Positions 16,936 through 25,217 of a DNA stretch of 64,000 nucleotides are shown one piece after another. The translations under genes were made by a program, and so were the position numbers. Below the pieces are notes generated by a model. It made no database searches and was not told where the DNA came from. It saw only the letters and a program-made list of their open reading frames with translations. Origin of the DNA: Arcticibacter sp045629565 (lineage in GTDB: Bacteria > Bacteroidota > Bacteroidia > Sphingobacteriales > Sphingobacteriaceae); the NCBI RefSeq assembly GCF_045629565.1, contig NZ_JAZQRL010000125.1:1-64000 (forward strand). The letters run 5' to 3'. How positions within the stretch are numbered: the stretch's first letter is position 1; the number at the start of each line of letters is the position of its first letter.

Positions 16936-19026
16936 TTAAACTGCGCAGGATACGCATTCGTCAATTCCCGCTTTACGGGTCCTGGTGTAATACAGGGACT
17001 TTAAGCCCAGTTTGTGTGCGTATATATAGTATACAGCAAGATCGCGGGTGCTATCCTTGGTATTCGTGTGCAGGATAGTAGATATACCCTGGTCTACGTG
17101 ACGCTGAATCACGGAGATTAACCTGAGCACTTTTTTCTGATCCATATCGTATGCGGACTTGTAGAAGAAGTAGTTGTCGTTTGTCAGGTACGGCATCGGG
17201 TAATAGGTGGTACTGTCTCCGTACTCCCGTACTTCGATTACATCTACAACAGGCATTACAGAAGCGGTAGAGTTCATGATATATGAAGTCGACTGGTTGG
17301 GTGCGATAGCCATCCGGTAAGCATGGTAGATGCCATGCTCCGCCACCTGGGCTTTGAGCCTCTCCCAGTCTTCCTTGCCGGGGATCGCTATTCCTTCAAA
17401 CAGGCTTGACACTTTGTCGCTTTTAGGCTTGATATCATCACGAATGTAAGAATCGAAATAAACACCTGAGGCATAATCAGATAACTCAAATCCCTTAAAC
17501 GTCTTTTTTCGCTCTCTGGCAATCTCCATGGAACGCTCAATGGAGTAAAAGTTTACCATCATGAAAAAGACATTACAGAAATCAAGCGCATCATCACTCT
17601 CATACATAATGAAATTGCGGGCGAGAAATGCATGCAGGTTCATTGCTCCCAGGCCGACGCTGTGCAGCTCTTCATTCGCTTTACGGATGGAAGGTACCAT
17701 TTCGATATTGGTGATGTCGGATACCACGGTCAGCGATGTCATGGCCGTTTTAACGGCTTCCTTCACGCGCTTGTTGTCCATCACCGTCACGATGTTCAGG
17801 GAGCCGAGGTTACAGGATATTCCGTAGCGGATGGTATCGTCTTTGCCGTAAGTTTCGATATCTGAAACTTCAGACACCTGCATAATCTCCGTGCAGAGAT
17901 TGGAGAACTTCACATTGCCGAGGCCGTTCAGGGCATGTCCGCGGTTGGCATTGCCCTTATAGAAAATATACGGATAGCCGCTTTCTTTCTGCGTCTGCGC
18001 GATCTTCACCAACAGGTGGCGGGCGTTAATCTTTTTCTTCCTGACGTTCGGGTTGGTGATCAGCTCTTCGTACATCTGGTCCATATCCATTTCATCGAGA
18101 TATTGACCATACTCGAGTTTCACTGTATGGGGATAGAACAAGTAACAAGCCTCGTCTTTTTCTGCCAGTTCCATGAACTTATCCGGAACGATAACACCGA
18201 TAGATAAGGACTTGATGCGGACTTTTTCGTCCACGTTGATCTTTTTGCAATCAAGAAATTCTTCTATGTCGGTGTGGAAAATATTCAAATATACTGCCCC
18301 CGCCCCTGCACGCTGACCGAGCTGGTTAGCGTAGGAGAACGTATCCTCCATGATCTTCATTACCGGCAAAACACCGCTTGAGCGGTTTTCTACACCTTTA
18401 ATGGATTCGCCACGACCACGCACTTTCGACATATTGAATGATACGCCCCCACCAATGGAAGAGAGCTTCATGGCTGAATCGATGGCATAGCCGATCCCGT
18501 TCAGGTTATCACCTACTTCGTCGAGAAAGCAGGACACCAGTTCGCCCGAACGCTTCTTGCCGGCATTCAGGAAGGTTGGAGTGGCAGGCTGGTATTCCTG
18601 GTTGATCAGGATAAGGGCTTGTGCCATGGCTTCTTCAAGGTTTCCTCTGGAGAGAAACAGGGCTACGGCTACGACACGGTCTTCATAGCGTTCCAGGAAC
18701 TTTTCACCCGAATCATCACGAAGCGCATAGCTCTGAAAGAACTTGAAGGCGCTCATAAATGACGGGAACCTGAACTTACGTGCATAAACCATGTCATACA
18801 CCTGCTCCATTTCCTCAAAGCTGTACCACTGGTAGAAATCGATATAATAGTCGTTCTCAATCAGGTAGTCAATTTTCTCCTTCAGGGTGTAGAAGAACAC
18901 GGTGTTCTTATTGACGTAATCAAGGAAATAAGATCTTACTGCTTCTTTGTCTTTGTGCAGGCTGTATTCGTCATCCTGCTTTCTCATGATCTCGTTATTC
19001 AGTAAGATCCACTTTTTTGCAATCAT
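16936..19026 (-). CDS. nrdE: Ribonucleotide reductase class Ib, alpha (catalytic) subunit
   Basis: A 696-residue large subunit that reduces ribonucleoside diphosphates. The N-terminal ATP-cone of class Ia enzymes is absent, as expected for class Ib, so dATP overall inhibition is probably weak. Active-site residues are Cys166 (LVSCFLDE) and Cys405 (GISCNLGS) as redox pair, Asn376, Cys378 and Glu380 in SNLCTE for radical chemistry, the Tyr679-Tyr680 pair for radical transfer, and the C-terminal shuttle Cys691/Cys694 (ECVSCAV). The start overlaps the nrdI stop by the ATGA motif (19023-19026), showing translational coupling. It acts with NrdF and is re-reduced by the NrdH protein of the same operon. 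Confidence 0.96.
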   Translation of the reverse strand: MIAKKWILLNNEIMRKQDDEYSLHKDKEAVRSYFLDYVNKNTVFFYTLKEKIDYLIENDYYIDFYQWYSFEEMEQVYDMVYARKFRFPSFMSAFKFFQSYALRDDSGEKFLERYEDRVVAVALFLSRGNLEEAMAQALILINQEYQPATPTFLNAGKKRSGELVSCFLDEVGDNLNGIGYAIDSAMKLSSIGGGVSFNMSKVRGRGESIKGVENRSSGVLPVMKIMEDTFSYANQLGQRAGAGAVYLNIFHTDIEEFLDCKKINVDEKVRIKSLSIGVIVPDKFMELAEKDEACYLFYPHTVKLEYGQYLDEMDMDQMYEELITNPNVRKKKINARHLLVKIAQTQKESGYPYIFYKGNANRGHALNGLGNVKFSNLCTEIMQVSEVSDIETYGKDDTIRYGISCNLGSLNIVTVMDNKRVKEAVKTAMTSLTVVSDITNIEMVPSIRKANEELHSVGLGAMNLHAFLARNFIMYESDDALDFCNVFFMMVNFYSIERSMEIARERKKTFKGFELSDYASGVYFDSYIRDDIKPKSDKVSSLFEGIAIPGKEDWERLKAQVAEHGIYHAYRMAIAPNQSTSYIMNSTASVMPVVDVIEVREYGDSTTYYPMPYLTNDNYFFYKSAYDMDQKKVLRLISVIQRHVDQGISTILHTNTKDSTRDLAVYYIYAHKLGLKSLYYTRTRKAGIDECVSCAV

Positions 19027-19388
19027 GTATATTGTTCTAAGATTTCAATAAAACTAGTTACATCCTTCCTGGTCCCTGAAAGCTCAAACTTCATTGACAC
19101 CGGAATCTGATAGTGCGATGCAACCTGATCTGCCGCACGGGCAAAGTTTTGCCCCCAGTTTCGGTTTCCGCTAGATGATACCGTTTTGATACAGGAGGAA
19201 TATTGCTGCATAAACTGCATGGTGGATTCAGGCACTTGACCTACACGGGTTGTGAACGTGACCAGGTGTCCGGGATGCTCCGCCTGCAGATCGGGACTTA
19301 TTCGTTGAAGGTGCCAGTTCCGAAGTTCCTTTACCTTCTCCATAAACCGTTCAACATTGCCGGTTTTGGAATCGTAATAAATCCACAT
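19023..19388 (-). CDS. nrdI: NrdI flavodoxin-like activase
   Basis: A 121-residue flavodoxin-like protein that supplies oxidant to assemble the dimanganese-tyrosyl radical of NrdF. The N-terminal FMN phosphate loop YYDSKTGNVERF matches the NrdI pattern, and SSSGNRNWGQNFA (about 71-83) is the conserved second flavin loop of this family. Length fits the short NrdI group. It lies 4 bases after nrdH and overlaps nrdE by 4 bases. Its presence defines this reductase as class Ib. Confidence 0.92.
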   Translation of the reverse strand: MWIYYDSKTGNVERFMEKVKELRNWHLQRISPDLQAEHPGHLVTFTTRVGQVPESTMQFMQQYSSCIKTVSSSGNRNWGQNFARAADQVASHYQIPVSMKFELSGTRKDVTSFIEILEQYT

Positions 19389-19392
19389 CTGT

Positions 19393-19629
19393 TTAAATAG
19401 CGAGTGCTTGTTGAAGTTCTTCAGGTTTAAACCCGATGACGCGGTGCAGGATTTGATCCTGTTGCTCGACGATGACCGTCGGGACGGAACGCACCTTATA
19501 CTTCATAGCAATTTCAGGATGATCAAATGGATTGACGGTTTCATATTGGACACCTTTCAGGTCCAGGTATTCAGATACCATATTGCATGGAGCGCAGTCG
19601 TTTTTTTCGAACTTGATAATTTTCTTCAT
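19393..19629 (-). CDS. nrdH: NrdH-like glutaredoxin/thioredoxin
   Basis: A 78-residue redoxin, the expected electron donor for NrdE. The active site is Cys12-Ala-Pro-Cys15 rather than the usual NrdH CxQC or CMQC, and VPTVIV (about residues 49-54) provides the conserved cis-proline. It is the first gene of the nrdHIEF operon. The specificity segment of classical NrdH (WSGFRP near the C-terminus) is only loosely present as VIGFKPEEL, so it may also be called a thioredoxin-family protein. Location in the operon is the main reason for the NrdH name. Confidence 0.88.
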   Translation of the reverse strand: MKKIIKFEKNDCAPCNMVSEYLDLKGVQYETVNPFDHPEIAMKYKVRSVPTVIVEQQDQILHRVIGFKPEELQQALAI

Positions 19630-19666
19630 TGCCAGAGATGTTTAATAATTTAATAATGTGTATCGT

Positions 19667-19713
19667 CCGGCTTCGAAGTGATAGACGATTTTCGTCCATC
19701 ACTTCGAAGCCGG
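19667..19713 (-). promoter_or_regulatory. Long hairpin in predicted nrdH 5' leader
   Basis: Two 21-base arms (19667-19687 and 19693-19713) are inverted repeats with one mismatch around loop ATTTT. The hairpin sits directly downstream of the candidate promoter and 37 bases before the nrdH start. There is no T-run after it on the minus strand, so it is not a typical terminator. It may stabilise or regulate the nrd message, or end read-through from the antiporter gene. Confidence 0.55.
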
Positions 19714-19717
19714 GTCA

Positions 19718-19725
19718 CAAAATTG
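19718..19725 (-). promoter_or_regulatory. Candidate nrdHIEF promoter -7 element
   Basis: On the minus strand CAATTTTG matches TAnnTTTG with one mismatch. A TTG triplet lies about 18 bases upstream. The transcript would start almost at the base of the 21-bp hairpin. No NrdR-type box was recognised. Confidence 0.4.
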
Positions 19726-19869
19726 CGTTATCGTTTCTCATCGCAAGCGAATAGTTATCGACACCCTGTTAATAAATAATTCCGGTGAGAGCAATTATGA
19801 CAGGCGCACGACCTGAAGTCTGAGATTTTTTATGTACACTCAGGCCATAAAACCCGAAGTGCCGTACCG

Positions 19870-22044
19870 TTACTTTCCGCGCAGCATCCGTCTGAGGAAG
19901 GAGCCGGCTCTGCTCACCGTTCCGATCTTGTCAGCAATAACTTCAATCAGATTGCCATCAGTCTGCTCTATATCCTTCATATTGATACCACTTTCAAGTT
20001 GTTTCGGGAATATCATGAGAAGGCTGAAATTATTAAAATACTGATGCAAATAGTAAGGCAGCTTATCCAGCTCTCTGCTATAAGATATGTGTCCTTTGCG
20101 GGAAGATATAATCAGGAAAAGATCGTTTGGTTTAAGCTCTCTGCTTAAGATCAGAAAATCTTCCCAATTTTCGAAAGTTTGGAACGTTTTCACGATCATA
20201 GTCTTCCGGCTTTGATCTACTGTTTGGATTGCTTCGATGGTGTCGCTGTTTGCATAGAATACCAACGGAAGAGCCGCCTCCCTGGCGATATTATAGATCT
20301 TGCCGATCCAGTGAATAAACCCGGGTTCGAGCTCCGCCTTAGGGGGAACCGCAGCAACGATCCTCGTAAGTGTGTTGATGGGCTGAAGGGGCTTATAGAT
20401 ATATACCGTTTCGTTGATTCGCTGCAGGATGTTCCCGGCCACCGGGCCCAGGAACTGTAGCTGACTGCTTTGGCGGTGGAGGCCTATTAACACATCGGTG
20501 ATACCGTGCTCCTTGATCGTGTACGTAATAGCATTACCGACGTTTATGTCATATCGGGTTAGAGGAAGCAACGTATTTTCAGAAGCCGCGGCATGACTCA
20601 TCGCCTTATCCATCATCTTCTTCCCTGCTACCTGGTTACTTCCTGAGGTATTTTCGTCACTTACGATGTGCAGGGCGTATACCGGGATGCTACTTTTCCG
20701 CGGTTTAAGAATGAGTCCCATATCGACCAGATCCTGCACCGTTTCGGGGTACGCCAGGGAAATCATGATCTTTTCATCCGGATTATCTAAAGTTTGGTCC
20801 AGGCTTTCTTCTTCCAGCGCAAGCGTCTGTGATGCTCTTTCGACGACGAATGAACTGATCGCACAGCTGACGAGAATCAGGATAATTGTTCCGTTGAGTA
20901 CATCCTCATTTAACAAACGGATGGGTTCCCCTGTGGCTGTTTCCCCCACGATAATATTATAACCAACCAATATAATGGCAAGTGTGGCAGCGGCATGAGA
21001 GGTACTCAAACCAAAGATCATCTTGCCTTCTGCCGCAGAAAGCTTGAAGATTTTTTCAGTTATCCAGGCAGCGAGGTATTTCGTCAATACGGCTACCAGG
21101 ACAATTATACCGGCAACCTTAAGGGCACCTACACCTTTGAAGAGCACGGTGATATCAACGAGCATCCCTACACCAATCAAAAAGAAGGGTATAAACAACG
21201 CATTTCCTACGAAATCGATCCGGTTCATCAACGGGGACGAATGAGGAACAAACTTATTAAGGACAAGTCCTGAGAAAAAGGCACCTATGATCGCTTCGAT
21301 GCCCGCTGCTTCAGCTAAAAAGGAAGCGAGGAATACGATGGCCAGGACAAATATATACTGGGACACACTGTCTTCAAATTTCTTGAAAAACCAGCGTATA
21401 ATCGGTGGAAAAAGGAAGAATACAACGCAAACAAATACGATACAGGAACCGCCGAGCTGCACCCAGAAAGATGATGTTACTTCGCCCTTTGTCATGCCCG
21501 CTATGGCGGCGAGGATTAACAAAGCGAGGATGTCGGTAATCATTGTTCCACCTATGGTAAGGGTAACGGCCCTGTTTTTCGATATGCCGTAGCGGCTCGC
21601 TATTGGATAGGCAATCAAGGTATGCGTGGAAAACATGCTGGCAAGAAGCACTGATGACAAGAAGCCGTATCCGAGAATGTAATAGCTGGCGAGCGAACCA
21701 ACCACGAGCGGAAGAAGAAACGTGGTAAGCCCGAAGACAATGATCTTGTTCCTGTTCTTTTTAAATTCACTTAAGTCTATTTCAAGACCTGCCAGAAACA
21801 TAATATATAAGAGGCCTACGGTACCGAACAACACGATACTGCTATCTCTGGTGAGCAGATTTAATCCATAAGGACCAACTATCACACCTGCGACGATCAG
21901 ACCAATTATATGGGGTACTTTGATTTTATTAAACAATATGGGGGCAAAGAGTATAATAAACAGTACCAGAGAGAAAATCATAACGGGATTTCTCAGTGGC
22001 AATGTAAATTCAAGGTTGGATAAAATAACCATTAACATAAGCAT
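19870..22044 (-). CDS. CPA2-family cation/proton antiporter with universal-stress-type tail
   Basis: A 724-residue inner-membrane sodium (or potassium)/proton antiporter of the CPA2 group. About 12 membrane helices fill residues 20-420, including the family segments IGLIVAGVIVGPYGL, LFLAGLE-like IMFLAGLEIDL, ASMFSTHTLIAYPI and IIGAFFSGLVLN. The cytosolic tail (about 435-724) contains two alpha/beta regions of universal-stress-protein type (IPVYALHIVSD near 468; TRIVAAVPPKAELE near 580). Several methionines occur at the N-terminus (codons 1, 3 and 5), so the exact start is open. It follows a lipoprotein gene by 16 bases and is probably co-transcribed with it. Ion specificity cannot be read from the sequence. 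Confidence 0.9.
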   Translation of the reverse strand: MLMLMVILSNLEFTLPLRNPVMIFSLVLFIILFAPILFNKIKVPHIIGLIVAGVIVGPYGLNLLTRDSSIVLFGTVGLLYIMFLAGLEIDLSEFKKNRNKIIVFGLTTFLLPLVVGSLASYYILGYGFLSSVLLASMFSTHTLIAYPIASRYGISKNRAVTLTIGGTMITDILALLILAAIAGMTKGEVTSSFWVQLGGSCIVFVCVVFFLFPPIIRWFFKKFEDSVSQYIFVLAIVFLASFLAEAAGIEAIIGAFFSGLVLNKFVPHSSPLMNRIDFVGNALFIPFFLIGVGMLVDITVLFKGVGALKVAGIIVLVAVLTKYLAAWITEKIFKLSAAEGKMIFGLSTSHAAATLAIILVGYNIIVGETATGEPIRLLNEDVLNGTIILILVSCAISSFVVERASQTLALEEESLDQTLDNPDEKIMISLAYPETVQDLVDMGLILKPRKSSIPVYALHIVSDENTSGSNQVAGKKMMDKAMSHAAASENTLLPLTRYDINVGNAITYTIKEHGITDVLIGLHRQSSQLQFLGPVAGNILQRINETVYIYKPLQPINTLTRIVAAVPPKAELEPGFIHWIGKIYNIAREAALPLVFYANSDTIEAIQTVDQSRKTMIVKTFQTFENWEDFLILSRELKPNDLFLIISSRKGHISYSRELDKLPYYLHQYFNNFSLLMIFPKQLESGINMKDIEQTDGNLIEVIADKIGTVSRAGSFLRRMLRGK

Positions 22045-22060
22045 CTCTTAAAGGGTCGGA

Positions 22061-22633
22061 TTATTTGGACAACTCCAGGGCATAAACAATTCTGCAGTCG
22101 CCGTCACGCAATATTTCACGGATGCCTGTGAGCTTTCCTTTCGAATTTATCTGCATTCTGACAATCATTCGCGTAGAAGCATCAGCCTGTTCTTCGCTCG
22201 GCCTTGCAACCAGCTCTATGCCCCTGGCCGTAGAAATGCCTGAATAAACGCGGACAAGTTTCCCCCTTACTATAGCTTTCGCAATTAAGACATCATTCTG
22301 ATAACCTATTTCCCATTGTTCGTTTTTCGTATCGCCGATTGCGGAGCCAGGACAGCTCGTTTCCGTACAAATCATTTTGACTGACCAGTTACCGACGAGA
22401 TCTTCGTTGTACAAAGCTGTATCTGCCGCATTCACACTACTGGTATCAAGCTGTTTCACCCGCTCCGTCAACTCCTGTTCTTTTATCTGAAGTGTTTTCT
22501 CTTTCAGCAGAAGCTCTTGCTCTTTTTGAGACAGCTCAATTTCTTTTCTCCTTAAAGAATCTTCTTTTTTCTTGTCATAGCAGGCGCTGGAGAACAATAA
22601 TACAGTCAGTAAAAAGCAAATATTTCTCATCAA
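22061..22633 (-). CDS. Coiled-coil lipoprotein of unknown function
   Basis: A 190-residue lipoprotein (lipobox SSAC, Cys18). Residues 22-62 are highly charged with repeated KEQE/KEKT units and predict a continuous coiled coil, which could trimerise or span part of the periplasm. The C-terminal domain (about 80-190) starts NEDLVGNWSVKM and is predicted mainly beta, reminiscent of lipocalin-like lipoprotein domains; two internal cysteines (TETSCPG) could pair with Cys near residue 179. I do not recognise a characterised family. It lies 16 bases upstream of the antiporter gene on the same strand, suggesting a shared operon, but no functional link is visible. Confidence 0.75.
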   Translation of the reverse strand: MMRNICFLLTVLLFSSACYDKKKEDSLRRKEIELSQKEQELLLKEKTLQIKEQELTERVKQLDTSSVNAADTALYNEDLVGNWSVKMICTETSCPGSAIGDTKNEQWEIGYQNDVLIAKAIVRGKLVRVYSGISTARGIELVARPSEEQADASTRMIVRMQINSKGKLTGIREILRDGDCRIVYALELSK

Positions 22634-22921
22634 AATATGGTTTGTTATACTAATGGTAACATAGTGTCACAATTTCTTCCACAGATTCGTGTGCGGTAAA
22701 GTTATTGATTGTAGCCTCTAAACTGAAATTAAATGGTTTTTGTTCCAGTAATGTTATATCCGAAGTACGATTGATAAGTTCAATCACTTCTACGAAACCT
22801 ATATCAGGAGCCAATTTGACATTTGGTATATAGTTTTAGTCAAACGTGCGATATTCTATAGATGTCTGTATCTACTTTTGCTTTAACCAATACCATTTTA
22901 ACCTACCCTTTAAAAAAACCT
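22634..22921. other. Divergent gap before the esterase cluster
   Basis: Non-coding region between the coiled-coil lipoprotein gene (minus) and the first esterase (plus). It contains the esterase promoter element at 22873-22880 and the 10-mer TTAACCAATA at 22883-22892 shared with the susC control region. Nothing else was recognised. Confidence 0.45.
22873..22880 (+). promoter_or_regulatory. -7 promoter element of esterase/GH8 cluster
   Basis: TACTTTTG is an exact match to the Bacteroidota -7 consensus TAnnTTTG, 41 bases before the ATG at 22922. No TTTG lies at the right distance upstream, which fits an activator-dependent promoter. It argues against the earlier in-frame ATG at 22862, which would lie ahead of the transcript. 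Confidence 0.5.
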
Positions 22922-24100
22922 ATGCATTCAAAAGGAGCTATGCGTATAAAGTCGATTATACGCTTATTGTTTATCGGAGCGATGCTCTGTATTTCGGGCT
23001 TTGTGATGAGCCAACCGCCAACGGGACCATTGATCATATCGCCAAAGGTTCATGCCGACAAAAAAGTAACATTCAGTTACCGGGCCCCCGGTGCAAAAGA
23101 AGTAATATTAGATGGGCAATTTCCTCCTGGAAAAGTGCCGATGGTGAAAGATGGCTACGGTGTGTGGAGCGTAACAGTGGGACCAATAAAGCCGGATATC
23201 TATCCTTACAGTTTCCGTGTAGACGGTGTAACGGTGATGGACCCTGCGAACGTCGACTTTTTCCCCAATGAACGTTTCAAGGGCAGCCTTTTGGATGTTC
23301 CGGGCGAACCTCCATTGATACACGCGCAGCGAGACGTGCCCCATGGTGCAGTGTCTTACGCCAATTATCCCTCCATAGAAGGCAGTACCGGTTCTGTTGT
23401 GATATATACGCCACCGGGGTATGATAAGAATACGTCAGAAAGATTTCCTGTTTTCTACCTGATAAGCGGAACCACCGATACAGAGGAGACCTTTTATAAA
23501 GTAGGACGAACAAATTTTATTCTGGATAACCTGATCGCCGAAGGAAAGGCCAAGCCTATGATTGTGGTGATGCCTTATGGGAATCCGGCCGCAAGAATTG
23601 CCGAGCAGAAGGGTCGGTCAAAGCCAACTGATCTGATGTCACGTGATGGTGAAGATGCAGTGAACCGCGCCAAAATGTTTGAAACTGATCTGATAACGAA
23701 GCTCATCCCGTATGTCGAACGAAATTACCGCACTTTGAACAATCGGGAGAATCGGGCTATAGGCGGCTTTTCAAGGGGTGGTGGTCAAACGCTGCGGACC
23801 GCTTTCGGCAATATGGACCAGTTTTCCTGGATATGCTGCTACAGTGCCTACCTGTCTACCCCCGAAATGGAAAAAACCTTTAAGCATGTTTATGACGATC
23901 CGGTCAGTACGAATAAGGATCTGAAATTGTTCTGGATAGGTGTTGGAAACGAAGACTTTCTGTACCATGACGCCGTAAAGTTCATTGATTTCCTGAAGGA
24001 GAAAAAGGTAAAACATACCAGCCTGATTACCCCAGGCGGCCATACCTGGATGAACGTTAAGACCTATGTTACTGAAACCGCGCAACTTCTATTTAAATAG
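22922..24100 (+). CDS. CE1-like exported esterase, first of three
   Basis: An exported esterase of the alpha/beta-hydrolase esterase-D/CE1 type, 392 residues from the chosen start. Such enzymes remove acetyl or feruloyl groups from xylan. A signal peptide follows a short basic start (MRIKSIIRLLF), then an early-set immunoglobulin-like N-domain (about 40-125, with PDIYPYSFRVDG), then the hydrolase domain with nucleophile Ser284 in GGFSRGGG, likely Asp345 (GNEDFLY) and His374 (GGHTWMN). The frame is open back to an ATG at 22862, but that would put 20 extra residues ahead of the signal peptide and lies upstream of the -7 element, so 22922 is preferred (22940 is another option). Five bases separate it from the next esterase. 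Confidence 0.88.
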   Translation: MHSKGAMRIKSIIRLLFIGAMLCISGFVMSQPPTGPLIISPKVHADKKVTFSYRAPGAKEVILDGQFPPGKVPMVKDGYGVWSVTVGPIKPDIYPYSFRVDGVTVMDPANVDFFPNERFKGSLLDVPGEPPLIHAQRDVPHGAVSYANYPSIEGSTGSVVIYTPPGYDKNTSERFPVFYLISGTTDTEETFYKVGRTNFILDNLIAEGKAKPMIVVMPYGNPAARIAEQKGRSKPTDLMSRDGEDAVNRAKMFETDLITKLIPYVERNYRTLNNRENRAIGGFSRGGGQTLRTAFGNMDQFSWICCYSAYLSTPEMEKTFKHVYDDPVSTNKDLKLFWIGVGNEDFLYHDAVKFIDFLKEKKVKHTSLITPGGHTWMNVKTYVTETAQLLFK

Positions 24101-24105
24101 CCCAG

Positions 24106-25179
24106 ATGAAAAAATACCTTTATATCATTGCGTTTTTTTTAATACCCATTGCTGCCGCAGCTCAACGGCCCGTTCCTCCTCATTCGCCTGAAGTTCATGC
24201 CGATGACCGCGTTACCTTCCGATACTTCCATCCAGATGCGAAGCGCGTGATACTCGACGGCGAGTTTTTGAGTTCTTCTCAATTGATGGCCAAAGATGCG
24301 ACAGGCTTATGGAGTATCACCGTGGGACCGGTTAAACCTGATATTTACCCGTACAGTTTTTTGGTGGACAGCGTACAGGTGGCAGATCCGAACAACACTT
24401 ACTTGTTTGCCAACGAACGATTCAAGCGCAGTATAGTCGATATTCCCGGAAGCGTACCACTTGTGCATTCGCTAAGGGATGTACCACATGGAAAAATCGA
24501 TTACAGGTACTATAAATCTGCGACGCTGGACACCCTGCGCCGGGCGCTTGTTTATACGCCCCCCGGCTATGATGCGAGTGGTAAAACAGCCTATCCGGTA
24601 TTATACCTGATCCACGGAGGTTCGGACACAGAAGAAACCTGGACCAAAGTTGGGCGGGCCCATCTTATTGCTGACAATCTGATCGCTGACGGTAAAGCCG
24701 TACCAATGATCATCGTGATGCCCTATGGCAACGTACGTCCCGACCCGATGCCCTCATTTGCTCAGGATGTAGTAAACGATCTCATTGCTTTTGTGGAAGA
24801 TCATTACCGGGTATTGAAGGATAGCAAGAACAGGGCTGTAGCCGGGTTTTCTGTAGGGGGTGGACAAACGCTGAACATCGGGCTAACCCATACAGATAAG
24901 TTTGCATATGTGTGCTCGTATGCTCCTTATACAGCTACAGAAGAATTCAGGAAAAACTTCAGCAGCTGGTCGCCCGACGGGAACCAGATCAACAACAGGC
25001 TGAAATTATTCACCATCAGCGTGGGCACAGAAGATTTTCTGTACGAGAGTGTGAAGCAGAACATATCCATGTTTAAAGAAAAGGGCCTGCATGTGAAGAC
25101 TTATATTGTGCCCGGCGGCCATACCTGGATGAACTGCAGACTATTTCTGGCCACCACCCTGCAGGAAATCTTCCACTAG
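24106..25179 (+). CDS. CE1-like exported esterase, second of three
   Basis: A 357-residue paralogue of the preceding gene with the same design: signal peptide (1-19, ending AAAAQ), early-set N-domain (about 25-110, PDIYPYSFLVDS) and CE1-type hydrolase domain. The nucleophile is Ser249 (AGFSVGGG), the histidine is His339 (GGHTWMN), and the acid is probably in GTEDFLY. It is shorter than its neighbour by lacking a segment near residue 210 (an RNRSK-like insertion region). The two proteins share long identical stretches in the N-domain, which indicates tandem duplication. Likely acetyl-xylan or feruloyl esterase; the sequence alone does not decide. Confidence 0.88.
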   Translation: MKKYLYIIAFFLIPIAAAAQRPVPPHSPEVHADDRVTFRYFHPDAKRVILDGEFLSSSQLMAKDATGLWSITVGPVKPDIYPYSFLVDSVQVADPNNTYLFANERFKRSIVDIPGSVPLVHSLRDVPHGKIDYRYYKSATLDTLRRALVYTPPGYDASGKTAYPVLYLIHGGSDTEETWTKVGRAHLIADNLIADGKAVPMIIVMPYGNVRPDPMPSFAQDVVNDLIAFVEDHYRVLKDSKNRAVAGFSVGGGQTLNIGLTHTDKFAYVCSYAPYTATEEFRKNFSSWSPDGNQINNRLKLFTISVGTEDFLYESVKQNISMFKEKGLHVKTYIVPGGHTWMNCRLFLATTLQEIFH

Positions 25180-25217
25180 ACAACACCGTTATTTATAAAC
25201 CGAAATATAATCATCAC

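Noticed and set aside
22862..22921. Longer start for the first esterase
   Set aside because: It would place 20 residues ahead of the signal peptide and lies upstream of the exact -7 element at 22873.
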